From Candidatus Mediterraneibacter stercoripullorum (GTDB taxonomy: Bacteria > Bacillota > Clostridia > Lachnospirales > Lachnospiraceae): DNA of 64,000 bases. Each line of letters begins with the position of its first letter. Position 1 is the stretch's first letter. Shown here piece by piece: positions 27,529 to 36,046 of the stretch. Below the pieces are notes generated by a model that saw only the letters and a program-made list of their open reading frames with translations, did not search any database and was not told the origin of the DNA. Position numbers and translations under genes: made by a program. Location of the stretch: NCBI GenBank assembly GCA_019115765.1, contig DXCZ01000002.1:1-64000 (forward strand). The letters are read 5' to 3'.

Positions 27529-28215
27529 GTGAAGGATCTGACAAAGGGAAATGTATATAGAAATCTGACCGGGTTGGCCATCCCGATCCTGGCAGGAAAT
27601 CTGCTGCAGCTAACTTACAATGCGGTGGATTCTATTGTTGTGGGCAGATATGCCGGGGAAACGGCTCTTGCCGCCGTCAATGCTGTAAACCGGGTTGATG
27701 ATTTTGCATGCATTCCTGAGCAGAGCATCAGCCATGCCATCATGAATTATACAAGTCAGTGCGACGGTGCCCGGAACAGAGATAAGATGCGGGAAGGATT
27801 CAGAAAAGGCATGATCCTGGAACTTGGCTACGGCATATTCATCTGTCTTGTGATCCTTTTCTTCCGGTATCCTGTCATCCGTCTGTTCGGGAGCGGTACT
27901 ATGTCTGAGATCGGCGCAGACTACCTGAAAGTAATGGCGGTATTCTATCTCATGCCCGCTGTCACGAATGGCATCCAGGGATTTTTCCGCGGCATCCAGA
28001 AAATGCAGACCACTTTCATCGCCACCTGCATCCAGATCACTCTCCGGGTCATCTTCGTGTATCTCCTCGTTCCGCACATGGGCATGAATGGAGCCGCTTA
28101 TTCATGCGCTGTAGGATGGGCAGTTATGATCGTGTATCAGATCGTACAGCTGAAAAGTGCAAAAAATACATTTGACGGATATGAAATATTCTGGTATAAT
28201 GCAGAAGATGTTTGA
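27529..28215 (+). pseudogene. MATE transporter with a large in-frame internal deletion
   Basis: The 228-residue frame begins GTG (27529) and reads as a normal MATE N-terminus (NLTGLAIPILAGNLLQLTYNAVDSIVVGRYAG, residues ~11-42). At about nt 27665 it jumps to the middle of the second half of the family (VNRVDDFACIPEQSISHAIMNY, then the last helices). Intact relatives are about 445 residues, so roughly 215 residues (about 0.65 kb), including six or more helices, are missing. The frame is preserved and the stop is normal, but transport is not expected. Confidence 0.85.
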
Positions 28216-28271
28216 ATAAACTATTTATACATCGCACCTGAATGATCAAAAAATGATCTCCAAGTGTTGAT

Positions 28272-28343
28272 GGCGCAGTAGCCAAGTGGTAAGGCGTGGG
28301 TCTGCAACACCCTGATTCACCGGTTCAAATCCGGTCTGCGCCT
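28272..28343 (+). tRNA. tRNA-Cys (GCA anticodon)
   Basis: The 72-nt sequence folds as a cloverleaf. The acceptor stem is GGCGCAG/CTGCGCC, the anticodon loop CTGCAAC has GCA at positions 3-5, and the T arm is ACCGG-TTCAAAT-CCGGT with discriminator T. CCA is not encoded. A strong terminator follows 3 nt later. Confidence 0.95.
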
Positions 28344-28346
28344 CTC

Positions 28347-28385
28347 AAAGAGCCCGAAAAATCAACGTTTTTCGGGCTCTTTTTA
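28347..28385 (+). terminator. Terminator of tRNA-Cys
   Basis: AAAGAGCCCGAAAAA pairs perfectly with TTTTTCGGGCTCTTT around a 6-nt loop and is followed by a T-rich run. The T-run merges into the coding remnant of an ABC permease. Confidence 0.9.
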
Positions 28386-28653
28386 TTTTTCAATATATCT
28401 GATACAGGCCATGCCTGTTCTGCTCTTTTCATTTATCCCGCTCATGGCAGGATCAGTCATGGCGAATGTGGCAGGATGGCCGCAAATGGTCATTGACCTG
28501 ATCAATCCCTTTATGTATCTGAGCAGTTTATCATCTATCATTCAGACGCCTTCTTATGTAGTCGTCAGGGTGATCAGTATGCTGCTGTTCTTATCCGGCG
28601 CACTTATTTTTTCGTACTGCAGCAGAAAAAAGATGGAGAAAAATTACCTATGA
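28381..28653 (+). pseudogene. C-terminal remnant of an ABC-2 type permease
   Basis: The open frame runs from inside the tRNA terminator (28381) to TGA 28651-28653. It encodes hydrophobic helices (FYFSIYLIQAMPVLLFSF, then MVIDLINPFMYLSSL) and a basic tail, as in the last third of bacteriocin-type ABC-2 permeases. No start codon with a ribosome site precedes it; the first ATG (28411) falls inside a membrane helix. The 5' two thirds of the gene are gone, with the breakpoint at the tRNA-Cys terminator. The stop overlaps the start of the next permease gene (ATGA), as expected for the original operon. Confidence 0.7.
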
Positions 28654-29297
28654 GCAAAAGAATGCTACTGACGATTTCCGGCCTGCTTACTTTGACCGTC
28701 ATTGCTTATCTCGGATATGAAACCTGCATATATCATACAACTGACAGCACACTGGAAGATTTCCTGGAAGTATATCTGAATAATCCGCAAAAATATATTT
28801 TTAATGGAATGATATATGGAATTCCCGCAATATATTCCAATGTTTTATTATTTCGACGAACAGAAATATTGATCCGGGTGAATAGCACATTGCTGCAGCG
28901 GATAACCTTAAAGAGTGTGAAAACTTCAGTTTTGCTCGGGATATATATCTTTCTTATATATATATTAACTGCATTTTTCAGCGGAATGGATATCAGATTT
29001 TACCCCGAAATGGCGCTTATCATTTGCAGATTGTTCATTTTCTATTTGCAGTGTCATGCGCTTTTTTATCTCATATACGCGGTCTGCGGTAATCCTGTAT
29101 GGTCTGTTTCTCTTGTTGCAGTGATAAATATGACTGCTCTGGTGGTAATGCAGGAGATCAGTTTTCTTAATAATCTGTCAAGTTCTGTGTCACTTCGGAT
29201 ATTTACTGTATATGAATGTATCAGTTTTATTCTGGTATATACAGGAGCTGCCGTGGTGATCAAGAATAAGCCGTTGTCTCTCAGAGACAGAGCATGA
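28650..29297 (+). CDS. ABC-2 type membrane protein
   Basis: The 215-residue protein has about six hydrophobic segments and starts by ATGA overlap with the preceding permease remnant. It is followed by an ABC ATPase gene. Two dissimilar permeases plus an ATPase is the arrangement of lantibiotic-immunity or bacitracin-type exporters. No specific family is recognised. It is probably intact, but its partner permease is broken. Confidence 0.7.
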   Translation: MSKRMLLTISGLLTLTVIAYLGYETCIYHTTDSTLEDFLEVYLNNPQKYIFNGMIYGIPAIYSNVLLFRRTEILIRVNSTLLQRITLKSVKTSVLLGIYIFLIYILTAFFSGMDIRFYPEMALIICRLFIFYLQCHALFYLIYAVCGNPVWSVSLVAVINMTALVVMQEISFLNNLSSSVSLRIFTVYECISFILVYTGAAVVIKNKPLSLRDRA

Positions 29298-29365
29298 TCA
29301 ACTATTGAAAAACATTCTGTTTAATATAATTGACGTCCAATATCTATATAACACAGGAGGGCAGC

Positions 29366-29968
29366 ATGATAGAAATAATAAACGCAACAAAGATATTAAA
29401 AGGAAAAACTGTACTGGATCAGATCAACTTACAGCTTCAGGAAGGCGATTTCATCCTCCTGAAAGGGCCGAATGGCTGCGGAAAAACGATGCTGCTGCGG
29501 ATGATCTGCGGCCTGATCACGCCCGGCAGCGGTGAAATAAAATCAGACAAGGCTTACACATGCGGCGTCATTATTGAAAATCCTTCCTTCTTTGAAGGGG
29601 AAACTGCAAAATACAATCTGAAATACCTTGCGTCACTTAATCACAGGATCACTGATCTGGAAATTGACAGATACTTACAGATGTTTGATCTGTTCGAAGA
29701 GCGCAACAAAAAAGTCAGGACTTTCTCCCTTGGGATGAAACAGCGGCTCGCATTGATCCAGGCTATGATGGAAGACCCGGATATACTGCTGCTGGATGAG
29801 CCTTTCAATGCCATTGATGATGAAAATCTGGAAAACGTATATCATATCCTCAACGAGTTTCACAAAAGAAATAAAATGATCGTAGTGGCTTCTCATGGAG
29901 ATCATTCCGATAAATATGAGTTTAACCGAGTGATCCAGATGAACCGGGGGAAGATAAAAACTGACTAA
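29366..29968 (+). CDS. ABC transporter ATP-binding protein
   Basis: The 200-residue ATPase has Walker A GPNGCGKT (34-41), the signature SLGMKQR, Walker B ILLLDEP and the switch histidine in VVASHGD. It resembles ATPases of small peptide or antibiotic resistance exporters. GGAGGGC precedes ATG 29366. It should power the adjacent ABC-2 permeases. The family call is secure; the substrate is unknown. Confidence 0.9.
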   Translation: MIEIINATKILKGKTVLDQINLQLQEGDFILLKGPNGCGKTMLLRMICGLITPGSGEIKSDKAYTCGVIIENPSFFEGETAKYNLKYLASLNHRITDLEIDRYLQMFDLFEERNKKVRTFSLGMKQRLALIQAMMEDPDILLLDEPFNAIDDENLENVYHILNEFHKRNKMIVVASHGDHSDKYEFNRVIQMNRGKIKTD

Positions 29969-30012
29969 AATCAAACGCAAATTTAAACCGAAACAGCACA
30001 AAAATATAAAGC

Positions 30013-30063
30013 AAAAATCGGAGAAACCCACACCGGTCCGGTGGATTTCTTCCGATTTTTTTC
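30013..30063 (+). terminator. Terminator after the ABC operon
   Basis: AAAAATCGGAGAAACCCA pairs with TGGATTTCTTCCGATTTTT (imperfect), with an inner CACCGGTCCGGTG stem and a terminal T-run. It is T-rich on both strands, so it could also stop the convergent DUF3791 genes. Confidence 0.8.
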
Positions 30064-30083
30064 ATATTTGATAAAACGCTATT

Positions 30084-30332
30084 CTATAAATCCTGTGCTT
30101 TATTTTTCTCCTGCTCTTCATAATAACAGTCTGCAATATATCCGGCGGATTCCGCCCATAAAGCATTTTCTGTATTCTGCAGTGCTTTATAAGTCTGTGA
30201 ATGGTAAAAAGCACCCACTGCATCCGGAAAAGAAAGATGACTCTTTTCTTTTATAATATCAATCACATCCCGAATCTGAATACACAGATTCATAGTGATA
30301 TCTTTCCCATTGAAAAAATATTTCCCCTCCAT
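30084..30332 (-). CDS. DUF3791-like small protein
   Basis: The 82-residue acidic protein (LCIQIRDVIDIIKEKSHLSFPDAVGAFYHS) resembles DUF3791 proteins, which occur in pairs around DUF3990 genes. AAGGAGG precedes tandem ATGs (30338 and 30332); the second has better spacing. It follows the DUF3990 remnant with ATGA overlap. A toxin-antitoxin-like role for such trios has been proposed by context only. Confidence 0.6.
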   Translation of the reverse strand: MEGKYFFNGKDITMNLCIQIRDVIDIIKEKSHLSFPDAVGAFYHSQTYKALQNTENALWAESAGYIADCYYEEQEKNKAQDL

Positions 30333-30334
30333 GC

Positions 30335-30709
30335 TCATACCTCCTTACGAGACTCAAAAGTCAGGTGCTCCAAAGCAAGTGACGTATGAAAAGAAACTTG
30401 ATTATTAACCTTATTAAACCGAAGTCTTTCGACTGCTTCCTCTGCGCTAAAAATTCCCGATAAATATAATTGAACAGTCTCCATAGTATTATCATCCGCA
30501 ACAGGTCCGATTACCACATCATAGTTATGCTGAATACCGCCCTTAGTCCGATTTTCCTTGATAAACTCGAGCCATTCCTTATCTAATGCCGGAAAAACTT
30601 GATGTTTATAAAAAAGACTAAATGCTTTTTCTTCAGTAATATTGTGCTTTTTAGCATAATATTCCAACGCCTGAATTGACAGCATTTCTACGTCTGACTG
30701 AATACTCAT
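30335..30709 (-). pseudogene. DUF3791 N-terminus joined to DUF3990 C-terminus (deletion fusion)
   Basis: The 124-residue frame begins like a DUF3791 protein (SIQALEYYAKKHNITEEKAFSLF). From about residue 45 it continues as the C-terminal half of DUF3990 (DKEWLEFIKENR, YDVVIGPVADDNT, ALEHLTFES), a family with an ADP-ribosyltransferase-like fold. In intact loci these are two genes; here the end of the first and the catalytic N-terminal half of the second are missing. The frame is kept. ATG 30709 follows GGAGG by 11 nt. Confidence 0.6.
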
Positions 30710-30735
30710 AATAATCATTTCCTCCATTTGCCCTT

Positions 30736-30763
30736 ATTATACTAGAAAAAAAGGGGCTTTCAA
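30736..30763 (-). promoter_or_regulatory. Promoter of the DUF3791/DUF3990 remnant
   Basis: TTGAAA and TATAAT are separated by 16 nt on the minus strand. The spacer and flank contain GCCCTT and AAGGGGC halves of an imperfect inverted repeat that could be an operator. Confidence 0.6.
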
Positions 30764-30858
30764 TAATTATGTCTGTTTACAGATAATTCCTGATATTGTG
30801 CCAAGCCTTCCAGGCACTCTTCCGACTTCCAACACCAGCTGACCCATTTCAGTCTCCA

Positions 30859-30993
30859 GGCAGGGGCGCAGTACTACTGCGAAGGCCCGTAGTGGAACGC
30901 CGGTCCTTGGGCTGCGTCCTTTGCAGCCCTAGTACCGCTGCGTTCCACTCCCGAGCGAAAGCGGGGCCGCCGAAGCAGCACTGCGCCCCCGCC
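30859..30993. repeat. Long GC-rich imperfect hairpin repeat
   Basis: Left arm 30859-30915 and right arm about 30923-30993 pair imperfectly over nearly their whole length (GGGGCGCAGT with ACTGCGCCCC, GTGGAACGC with GCGTTCCAC, GGGCTGC with GCAGCCC). The terminal loop is 7 nt. It lies 18 nt beyond the stop of the ABC permease at 31012. It is much too long for a usual terminator and has no coding potential. Confidence 0.65.
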
Positions 30994-31011
30994 GGATGCC
31001 TGAAATACATC

Positions 31012-33642
31012 TTAGTTCATCTTCAGCTCATCAATGATATTCTGCTTCTGTATGATCCCCATCGTATAGATCATAGTCAGTCCCACTACAACAAACACGC
31101 ACACCACAGCGATCCCGATATATTCCCACGGCACGATATAGTTCGTATCCACTCCTCCGGCCAGCACCCTGTAGATCATGAAGCTCACCAGAAGGGACAG
31201 GATCACCCCGTACAGGATGGAACGCAGCCCGTATATCAGGCATTCGTAGCACATCATCCTCCGGAATCCGCCTTTCTGCATTCCGACAGAGCGGAGCATG
31301 GCGAACTCTTTTCTCCTGAGCATCAGATTTGTAGAAATGGTGTTAAACACATTTGCCACTGCGATCAGGGAGATCAGGATGATAAATCCGTAAGACAGTA
31401 CACCGATTGCAGTCATGATCTGACGGTCCTGTTCGTAATCCTGTGCATTATCATACACAATTCCAGCGATGCCGGCCTGCTCCACATCCTGAGACAATTC
31501 ACGGTATACCGAGGCATGATCCGTACACTGAATTCCGATATACCAGTTTCTCCCCAGCAGATCTTTCTGGCTGCCAAGATACTTTTCATAACCACTCTCA
31601 CTGGTCAGCATCAGGACCGAGTATCCGGAATTACCATCCACTCCCGCAGGCAGACTGTCATAACTGCCCAGCAGCTGCGCTCTTCCCAGTGGATATACCG
31701 TCTCTCCGTCCTCGCTGTACTCAGTATACTGCATCTCTGCCTCTCCTTTCTGTGCAGGATCTGCAAATACAGACACCCGCTCATACCGCTGGGTATCTGC
31801 ATTGTAAACCCTCAGCGACGATGGATACAAGAGCGGGAGGCCATCTGTATTTCCGGCATTTTCTGCTCCCTCCAGAGTCTCGAACAGTTCATCAGGCAGA
31901 ATCATCAGCCATGCCCCCACTATATCGCTTCCACGTTCCTCATTTCCATTCCATCCATATCCATGCTGCATAAATCTTTCATCTACTATTCCTTCGTCAA
32001 CCGCTATCTCCACCCCATTAAAAGACACGCTGTACTCCTGTGCCAGAGTCACATCCTCATACTGCTCCGCCAGCCTCCTCACCTGTCCTCTGACATTCCC
32101 GGCGTCCGTCTCTCCGGCGCCTTCCAGCTCTCCGTCAGACATCTGCCAGATTACCTGTACATCAGGCATCTCCAGTACGAAGCTCCCTGTGTCCACCAGA
32201 TATTTTCCAAAGGATGAGACAGACACAAACAGGACGATGCTCATAGTCAGGGAAGCCACCGTACTTCTGTATTTCTTCCGATCTCTCCTGTAGTTTTTCT
32301 GAGCCAGCATACCCTCCAGACCAAAGATTCTGTAGAACAGCTTTGATGTCTTCACTTCTTTTCCTTTTATCCGGATATCCTGGGCCGAACGTATCGCCTC
32401 GATAGGAGAGATCTTCCGCACTCTCCGGCAAGGGATCCACGCCGAGATCATCACTGTGGCAAATGCTACTGCAACCGCCGCAAGTACGGAAATCCAGGAA
32501 ATCCGAAGGGGGATATCCATCTCCGTCCCTCCAAACATCCAGTTTGCCAGTCCAGCCCCGATGAAATGAAGAGTAATCCCGATCCCGACAATCCCTGCAA
32601 TGCATCCGACCGGGATTCCGACGCAGCTGACGATCAACGCCTCGCACCGCAGAGAACAGCTCAGCTGCCGCTTCGTAGCTCCCACGGAGGCCAGAAGTCC
32701 GAACTGCACTGTCCGTTCTCTCAGAGAAATAGCAAATGCATTGTAGATCAGCGAAATAGATCCTGCCATGATAATACTGATCACTATAGCGCACAGCCCT
32801 GTCAGGATTCCCGGCAGATTATCATTGTCCGCCACCCCGTACCAGCGGAGCAGAGCTTTATTGGTAGACGTATAATCACATACAATGGTTCCAATGTAAT
32901 CATAGATGTCAGCCGGATCCTGTGTCCGGATATACACATCATGATATTCGGACAGGCTGCCCGAAGCAGACGGCCCGGCGATCAGTTCATAATTTGTAGT
33001 TCCATAGTGCATATTAGGAGTCATACTGTAGATACCCACTACAGTAAAAGACATATGCCTTGTATTTTCCAGATGTTCCGGCTCTACGCCCTGCTCCCGG
33101 GCATATGTCTCTCCCATATATCCTTCATATGCAGTCAGCCGCTGGCCTTCCCATATCCGGTCTCCTACTTCCAGCTCCAGCACATCTCCCACCTGGGTAA
33201 TCTGTCCTTCCTTCTCGTTGGCCTGTATATAAGGCGATATGATCACCTCGTGCTCATTCTCCGGGAGTCTCCCCTCCAGCAGCTGGATCGGAAACACATC
33301 AAACAGCTCTTCGGAAAAGCTCTGGACATACAGATATGGAATCTCTTCACTTGTCAGATTCTCATACTCTGCATAGCCCAGGATATCCGACGCCGCTGCC
33401 ATTTCCACCTGACTGTCGCTTCTGATCTCTTCCAGCTGCTCATCGCTGACATACTCCGCCGCTCCGTACCAGTTCCCATCGCGGGTCATGCTGTAATCTC
33501 TCAGGAAGTTCAACACACTCTGGCCAAATGTAGTAACCGCCGTGATCATGGCCGTAGACAGGATCACCCCGATGATAGTCACTGCCGTGCGCATCCGGCT
33601 CTGCCTCATGGTGCGCATCGTAATCTTTGAAAATATGCTCAT
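31012..33642 (-). CDS. FtsX/MacB-type ABC transporter permease
   Basis: The 876-residue permease has an N-terminal helix, a large extracytoplasmic domain, three helices (around residues 275-410), a second large outside domain and three C-terminal helices (from about 755), the layout of doubled FtsX-like permeases. Such proteins work with a MacB-like ATPase in antimicrobial-peptide sensing, resistance or lipoprotein handling. The ATPase gene overlaps its start by 4 nt. Together with the adjacent two-component system the locus looks like a Bce-type detoxification module, although the permease is larger than classical BceB. Confidence 0.88.
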   Translation of the reverse strand: MSIFSKITMRTMRQSRMRTAVTIIGVILSTAMITAVTTFGQSVLNFLRDYSMTRDGNWYGAAEYVSDEQLEEIRSDSQVEMAAASDILGYAEYENLTSEEIPYLYVQSFSEELFDVFPIQLLEGRLPENEHEVIISPYIQANEKEGQITQVGDVLELEVGDRIWEGQRLTAYEGYMGETYAREQGVEPEHLENTRHMSFTVVGIYSMTPNMHYGTTNYELIAGPSASGSLSEYHDVYIRTQDPADIYDYIGTIVCDYTSTNKALLRWYGVADNDNLPGILTGLCAIVISIIMAGSISLIYNAFAISLRERTVQFGLLASVGATKRQLSCSLRCEALIVSCVGIPVGCIAGIVGIGITLHFIGAGLANWMFGGTEMDIPLRISWISVLAAVAVAFATVMISAWIPCRRVRKISPIEAIRSAQDIRIKGKEVKTSKLFYRIFGLEGMLAQKNYRRDRKKYRSTVASLTMSIVLFVSVSSFGKYLVDTGSFVLEMPDVQVIWQMSDGELEGAGETDAGNVRGQVRRLAEQYEDVTLAQEYSVSFNGVEIAVDEGIVDERFMQHGYGWNGNEERGSDIVGAWLMILPDELFETLEGAENAGNTDGLPLLYPSSLRVYNADTQRYERVSVFADPAQKGEAEMQYTEYSEDGETVYPLGRAQLLGSYDSLPAGVDGNSGYSVLMLTSESGYEKYLGSQKDLLGRNWYIGIQCTDHASVYRELSQDVEQAGIAGIVYDNAQDYEQDRQIMTAIGVLSYGFIILISLIAVANVFNTISTNLMLRRKEFAMLRSVGMQKGGFRRMMCYECLIYGLRSILYGVILSLLVSFMIYRVLAGGVDTNYIVPWEYIGIAVVCVFVVVGLTMIYTMGIIQKQNIIDELKMN

Positions 33643-34322
33643 CGCCGGATCACCTCGTCTTTCACGATCCGTCCGTCTTCCAGGGACAGGATCCGGTCCG
33701 CCTGCAGGGCGATATTCTCGTCATGGGTGATGACCAGCATGGTCTGATTATATTTTTCATTGGAATAACGGAGCAGCTGCATGATCTCCTGACTGTTCTT
33801 CGAATCCAGATTTCCCGTCGGTTCGTCTGCCAGCACGATGGCCGGGGCGTTCATGAGCGCCCTGCCGATGGAAACTCTCTGCTGCTGTCCGCCGGAGAGC
33901 TGGTTGGGCAGATGTCTCTCTCTCCGCTTCAGCTTCAGCACGGAGAGCAACTCCTCCAGCCGCTCCTCATTTACATCTCTGCCATCCATCAGAACAGGCA
34001 GTGTAATATTCTCCCGAACATTGAGCACCGGGATCAGGTTGTAGAACTGATAGATCAGTCCCACCTGCCTGCGCCGGAACACCGCCAGGGCGTCCTCATT
34101 CTGGGCATACACATCTGTTCCGTTTACATACACCTTTCCCGATGTAGGTCTGTCCACTCCTCCGATCAGATGGAGCAGGGTAGACTTGCCGGATCCGGAT
34201 GATCCGATGATCGCGGTAAATTCACCCTTTCTCACCGAGAATGATACATGGTCCAGCGCATGGACCTCATTTGCTCCCTTTCCATAAACCTTTGTAAGAT
34301 CTTCAACTCTTAATATTTCCAT
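33639..34322 (-). CDS. MacB/LolD-type ABC ATPase
   Basis: The 227-residue ATPase has Walker A GSSGSGKST, signature LSGGQQQRVSIGRAL, Walker B IVLADEPTGNLD and a switch His (VITHDENIA), all typical of the MacB/BceA group. GGAGG precedes the ATG. The stop overlaps the permease start. It lies 108 nt downstream of the histidine kinase gene with a palindromic site between. Confidence 0.93.
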   Translation of the reverse strand: MEILRVEDLTKVYGKGANEVHALDHVSFSVRKGEFTAIIGSSGSGKSTLLHLIGGVDRPTSGKVYVNGTDVYAQNEDALAVFRRRQVGLIYQFYNLIPVLNVRENITLPVLMDGRDVNEERLEELLSVLKLKRRERHLPNQLSGGQQQRVSIGRALMNAPAIVLADEPTGNLDSKNSQEIMQLLRYSNEKYNQTMLVITHDENIALQADRILSLEDGRIVKDEVIRR

Positions 34323-34412
34323 AAATACCTCCTGACGGGCGGTACCGTCCGCCCCCTCTGCTGTTACAGTCTTATCTTACCAAAGGTCCATGACACCCCG
34401 GTGACTCTAAAA

Positions 34413-34426
34413 TGACAGTTCTGTCA
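34413..34426. promoter_or_regulatory. TGACA-N4-TGTCA palindrome upstream of the ABC genes
   Basis: TGACAGTTCTGTCA is a perfect palindrome with a 4-nt centre, flanked by A- and T-rich bases. It matches the general TNACA-N4-TGTNA form described for BceR-like regulators. It sits 91 nt before the ATPase start and just after the kinase stop. It could instead be a short terminator stem. Confidence 0.5.
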
Positions 34427-34430
34427 CTTT

Positions 34431-35357
34431 TCATATCGTCTGCTTATAAAACCGGATCCGGAACCTGCTGCCGCCTTGCCGCCGGTTTTCCGCCCGTATC
34501 ACTCCGTTCTGGCGGCTCATGATGGACTGGGCGAGAGCCAGGCCGATGCCGAAACTGCTGCTCCCTGCGTTCTTTCCTTTATAGAACCGCTCAAAGAGAT
34601 GGGGCAGATCCTCCGGAGCGATTCCAGGGCCGCTGTCACAGACTGAGATCTCTGTATAGAGAGGATTATCCTCGCAGGAGATCTCCAGCGCTTCCCCATC
34701 AGGCGTATATTCCAGACTGTTCTTCACCACATTGCGGACTGCCTCCAGAGTCCATGCCTCATCCGCGGTAAATGTCATCCCTTCCGCTCCTTCGATCCGG
34801 CACCGCTGATCCCGCAGATCCATCTGGATCTCAAAGGGCTCCATCACCTTCTTCAGGAATCCTTCCATAGATATGTCTGTGGGCTCCAGGCGGATCGCTC
34901 CGGCGTCCAGCTTGGACATTTTCAGAAGGGCAGTGATCAGCCACTCGATCCGCTCCAGCATCCGGTTCATTTCTCTCAGGATCCGCTTTCGCTGCTCCGG
35001 GTCGTCTCCTTCCCGCATCATCCTGGCTGTCATCAGGTTCAGTGTTGTCAGCGGCGTCCGGATCTGATGGGAGATATCTGCCAGAGAGTCCGCCAGAGCC
35101 TCCTTATCCCCGGCAAGAGTCTCCGACTGCTCACGAAGGCGCACGGTCATCTTGTAGATCTCGTCCCGGAGAATAGATATCTCCCCTTCCTCATAACTGC
35201 CCAGCACCAGCTCCCCGCTGCCGTGCAGGATCCGGTCAATCTCGCCGCTGAGCCGCCGGAGGGATTTTTTATATTTTTTCAGCTTATACACATAGAGCCC
35301 GCCGAAGAGCAGTGCTGCTGCAGCGGCGGGCAGTAAACAGATCAATTCATTCACCAA
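34431..35357 (-). CDS. Sensor histidine kinase
   Basis: The 308-residue kinase has one N-terminal membrane helix (about 5-24), no sizable sensor domain, an H-box SHQIRTPLTTLN, then N-box NVVKNSLEYTPDG and G-boxes DSGPGIAPED and SFGIGLALAQ. Kinases without a sensor loop usually take their signal from a partner transporter. The start overlaps the end of the response regulator gene (11 nt). Confidence 0.92.
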   Translation of the reverse strand: MVNELICLLPAAAAALLFGGLYVYKLKKYKKSLRRLSGEIDRILHGSGELVLGSYEEGEISILRDEIYKMTVRLREQSETLAGDKEALADSLADISHQIRTPLTTLNLMTARMMREGDDPEQRKRILREMNRMLERIEWLITALLKMSKLDAGAIRLEPTDISMEGFLKKVMEPFEIQMDLRDQRCRIEGAEGMTFTADEAWTLEAVRNVVKNSLEYTPDGEALEISCEDNPLYTEISVCDSGPGIAPEDLPHLFERFYKGKNAGSSSFGIGLALAQSIMSRQNGVIRAENRRQGGSRFRIRFYKQTI

Positions 35358-36027
35358 GCCTGTAGCCCATCCCTCTCACCGTGAGTATGATCTCCGGATT
35401 CTGAGGGTCTTTCTCTATTTTTTCTCTTAGGCGCTTAATATACACAGTCAGAGTGTTATCATTGACAAAATCTCCCGCCGCGTCCCATATCTCATCCAGG
35501 AGCATTGACCGGGTCAGGATCATGCCTCTGTGGTTTATAAACGCCAGAAGAAGACGGTACTCCAGAGCGGAAAGGAAGATTTCCTTCCCCTCTCTCGACA
35601 CCGTCCCCTTCTCCGTATCAATCCGGATATCCCTGACGCTGACCACGGACTGGGTCCGCCCGGCCCGTCTGAGTACCGAGCGCATCCGGGATACCAGTTC
35701 CCGGGGCCGGAAGGGCTTGCTGATATAATCGTCCGCTCCCATATCCAGCCCGGTAACTACACTGAACTCATCATCCAGGGCGGTCAGGAATATAACCGGC
35801 ATATCATACTTTGCCTTCACCGCCGTACACACGCTGTAGCCGTTCCCCTGCTTCAGCGTCACATCCAGCAGTATCATGTCGAACCGTTCCCGGTCCAGCA
35901 GCTCCATAGTCTCCTTCTGCGTCGGTACTGAGGTGACGGAGTATTCCTCCGTCCGCAGGAATTCCGTAAGGTTTTCCACAATTTCCGGGTCATCCTCCAC
36001 AAGGAGGACCTTAGCTGTATCATTCAT
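35347..36027 (-). CDS. OmpR-family response regulator
   Basis: The 226-residue protein has a receiver domain (VLLVEDDPEIVENL, phosphoacceptor in MILLDVTLKQGNG, LTALDDE, KPFRPREL) and a C-terminal winged helix (FVNDNTLTVYIKRLREKIEK, IILTVRGMGYRLGE). ATG 36027 is selected because the receiver starts there and GGGAG lies upstream. It forms an operon with the PepSY protein upstream and the kinase downstream. Confidence 0.94.
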   Translation of the reverse strand: MNDTAKVLLVEDDPEIVENLTEFLRTEEYSVTSVPTQKETMELLDRERFDMILLDVTLKQGNGYSVCTAVKAKYDMPVIFLTALDDEFSVVTGLDMGADDYISKPFRPRELVSRMRSVLRRAGRTQSVVSVRDIRIDTEKGTVSREGKEIFLSALEYRLLLAFINHRGMILTRSMLLDEIWDAAGDFVNDNTLTVYIKRLREKIEKDPQNPEIILTVRGMGYRLGE

Positions 36028-36046
36028 GGTCTGTATTTCTCCCTTA

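Noticed and set aside
30796..32217. Long open frame (473 codons) opposite the ABC permease
   Set aside because: Antisense shadow rich in His, Gln and Cys with no family motif; it also runs through the foldback repeat.
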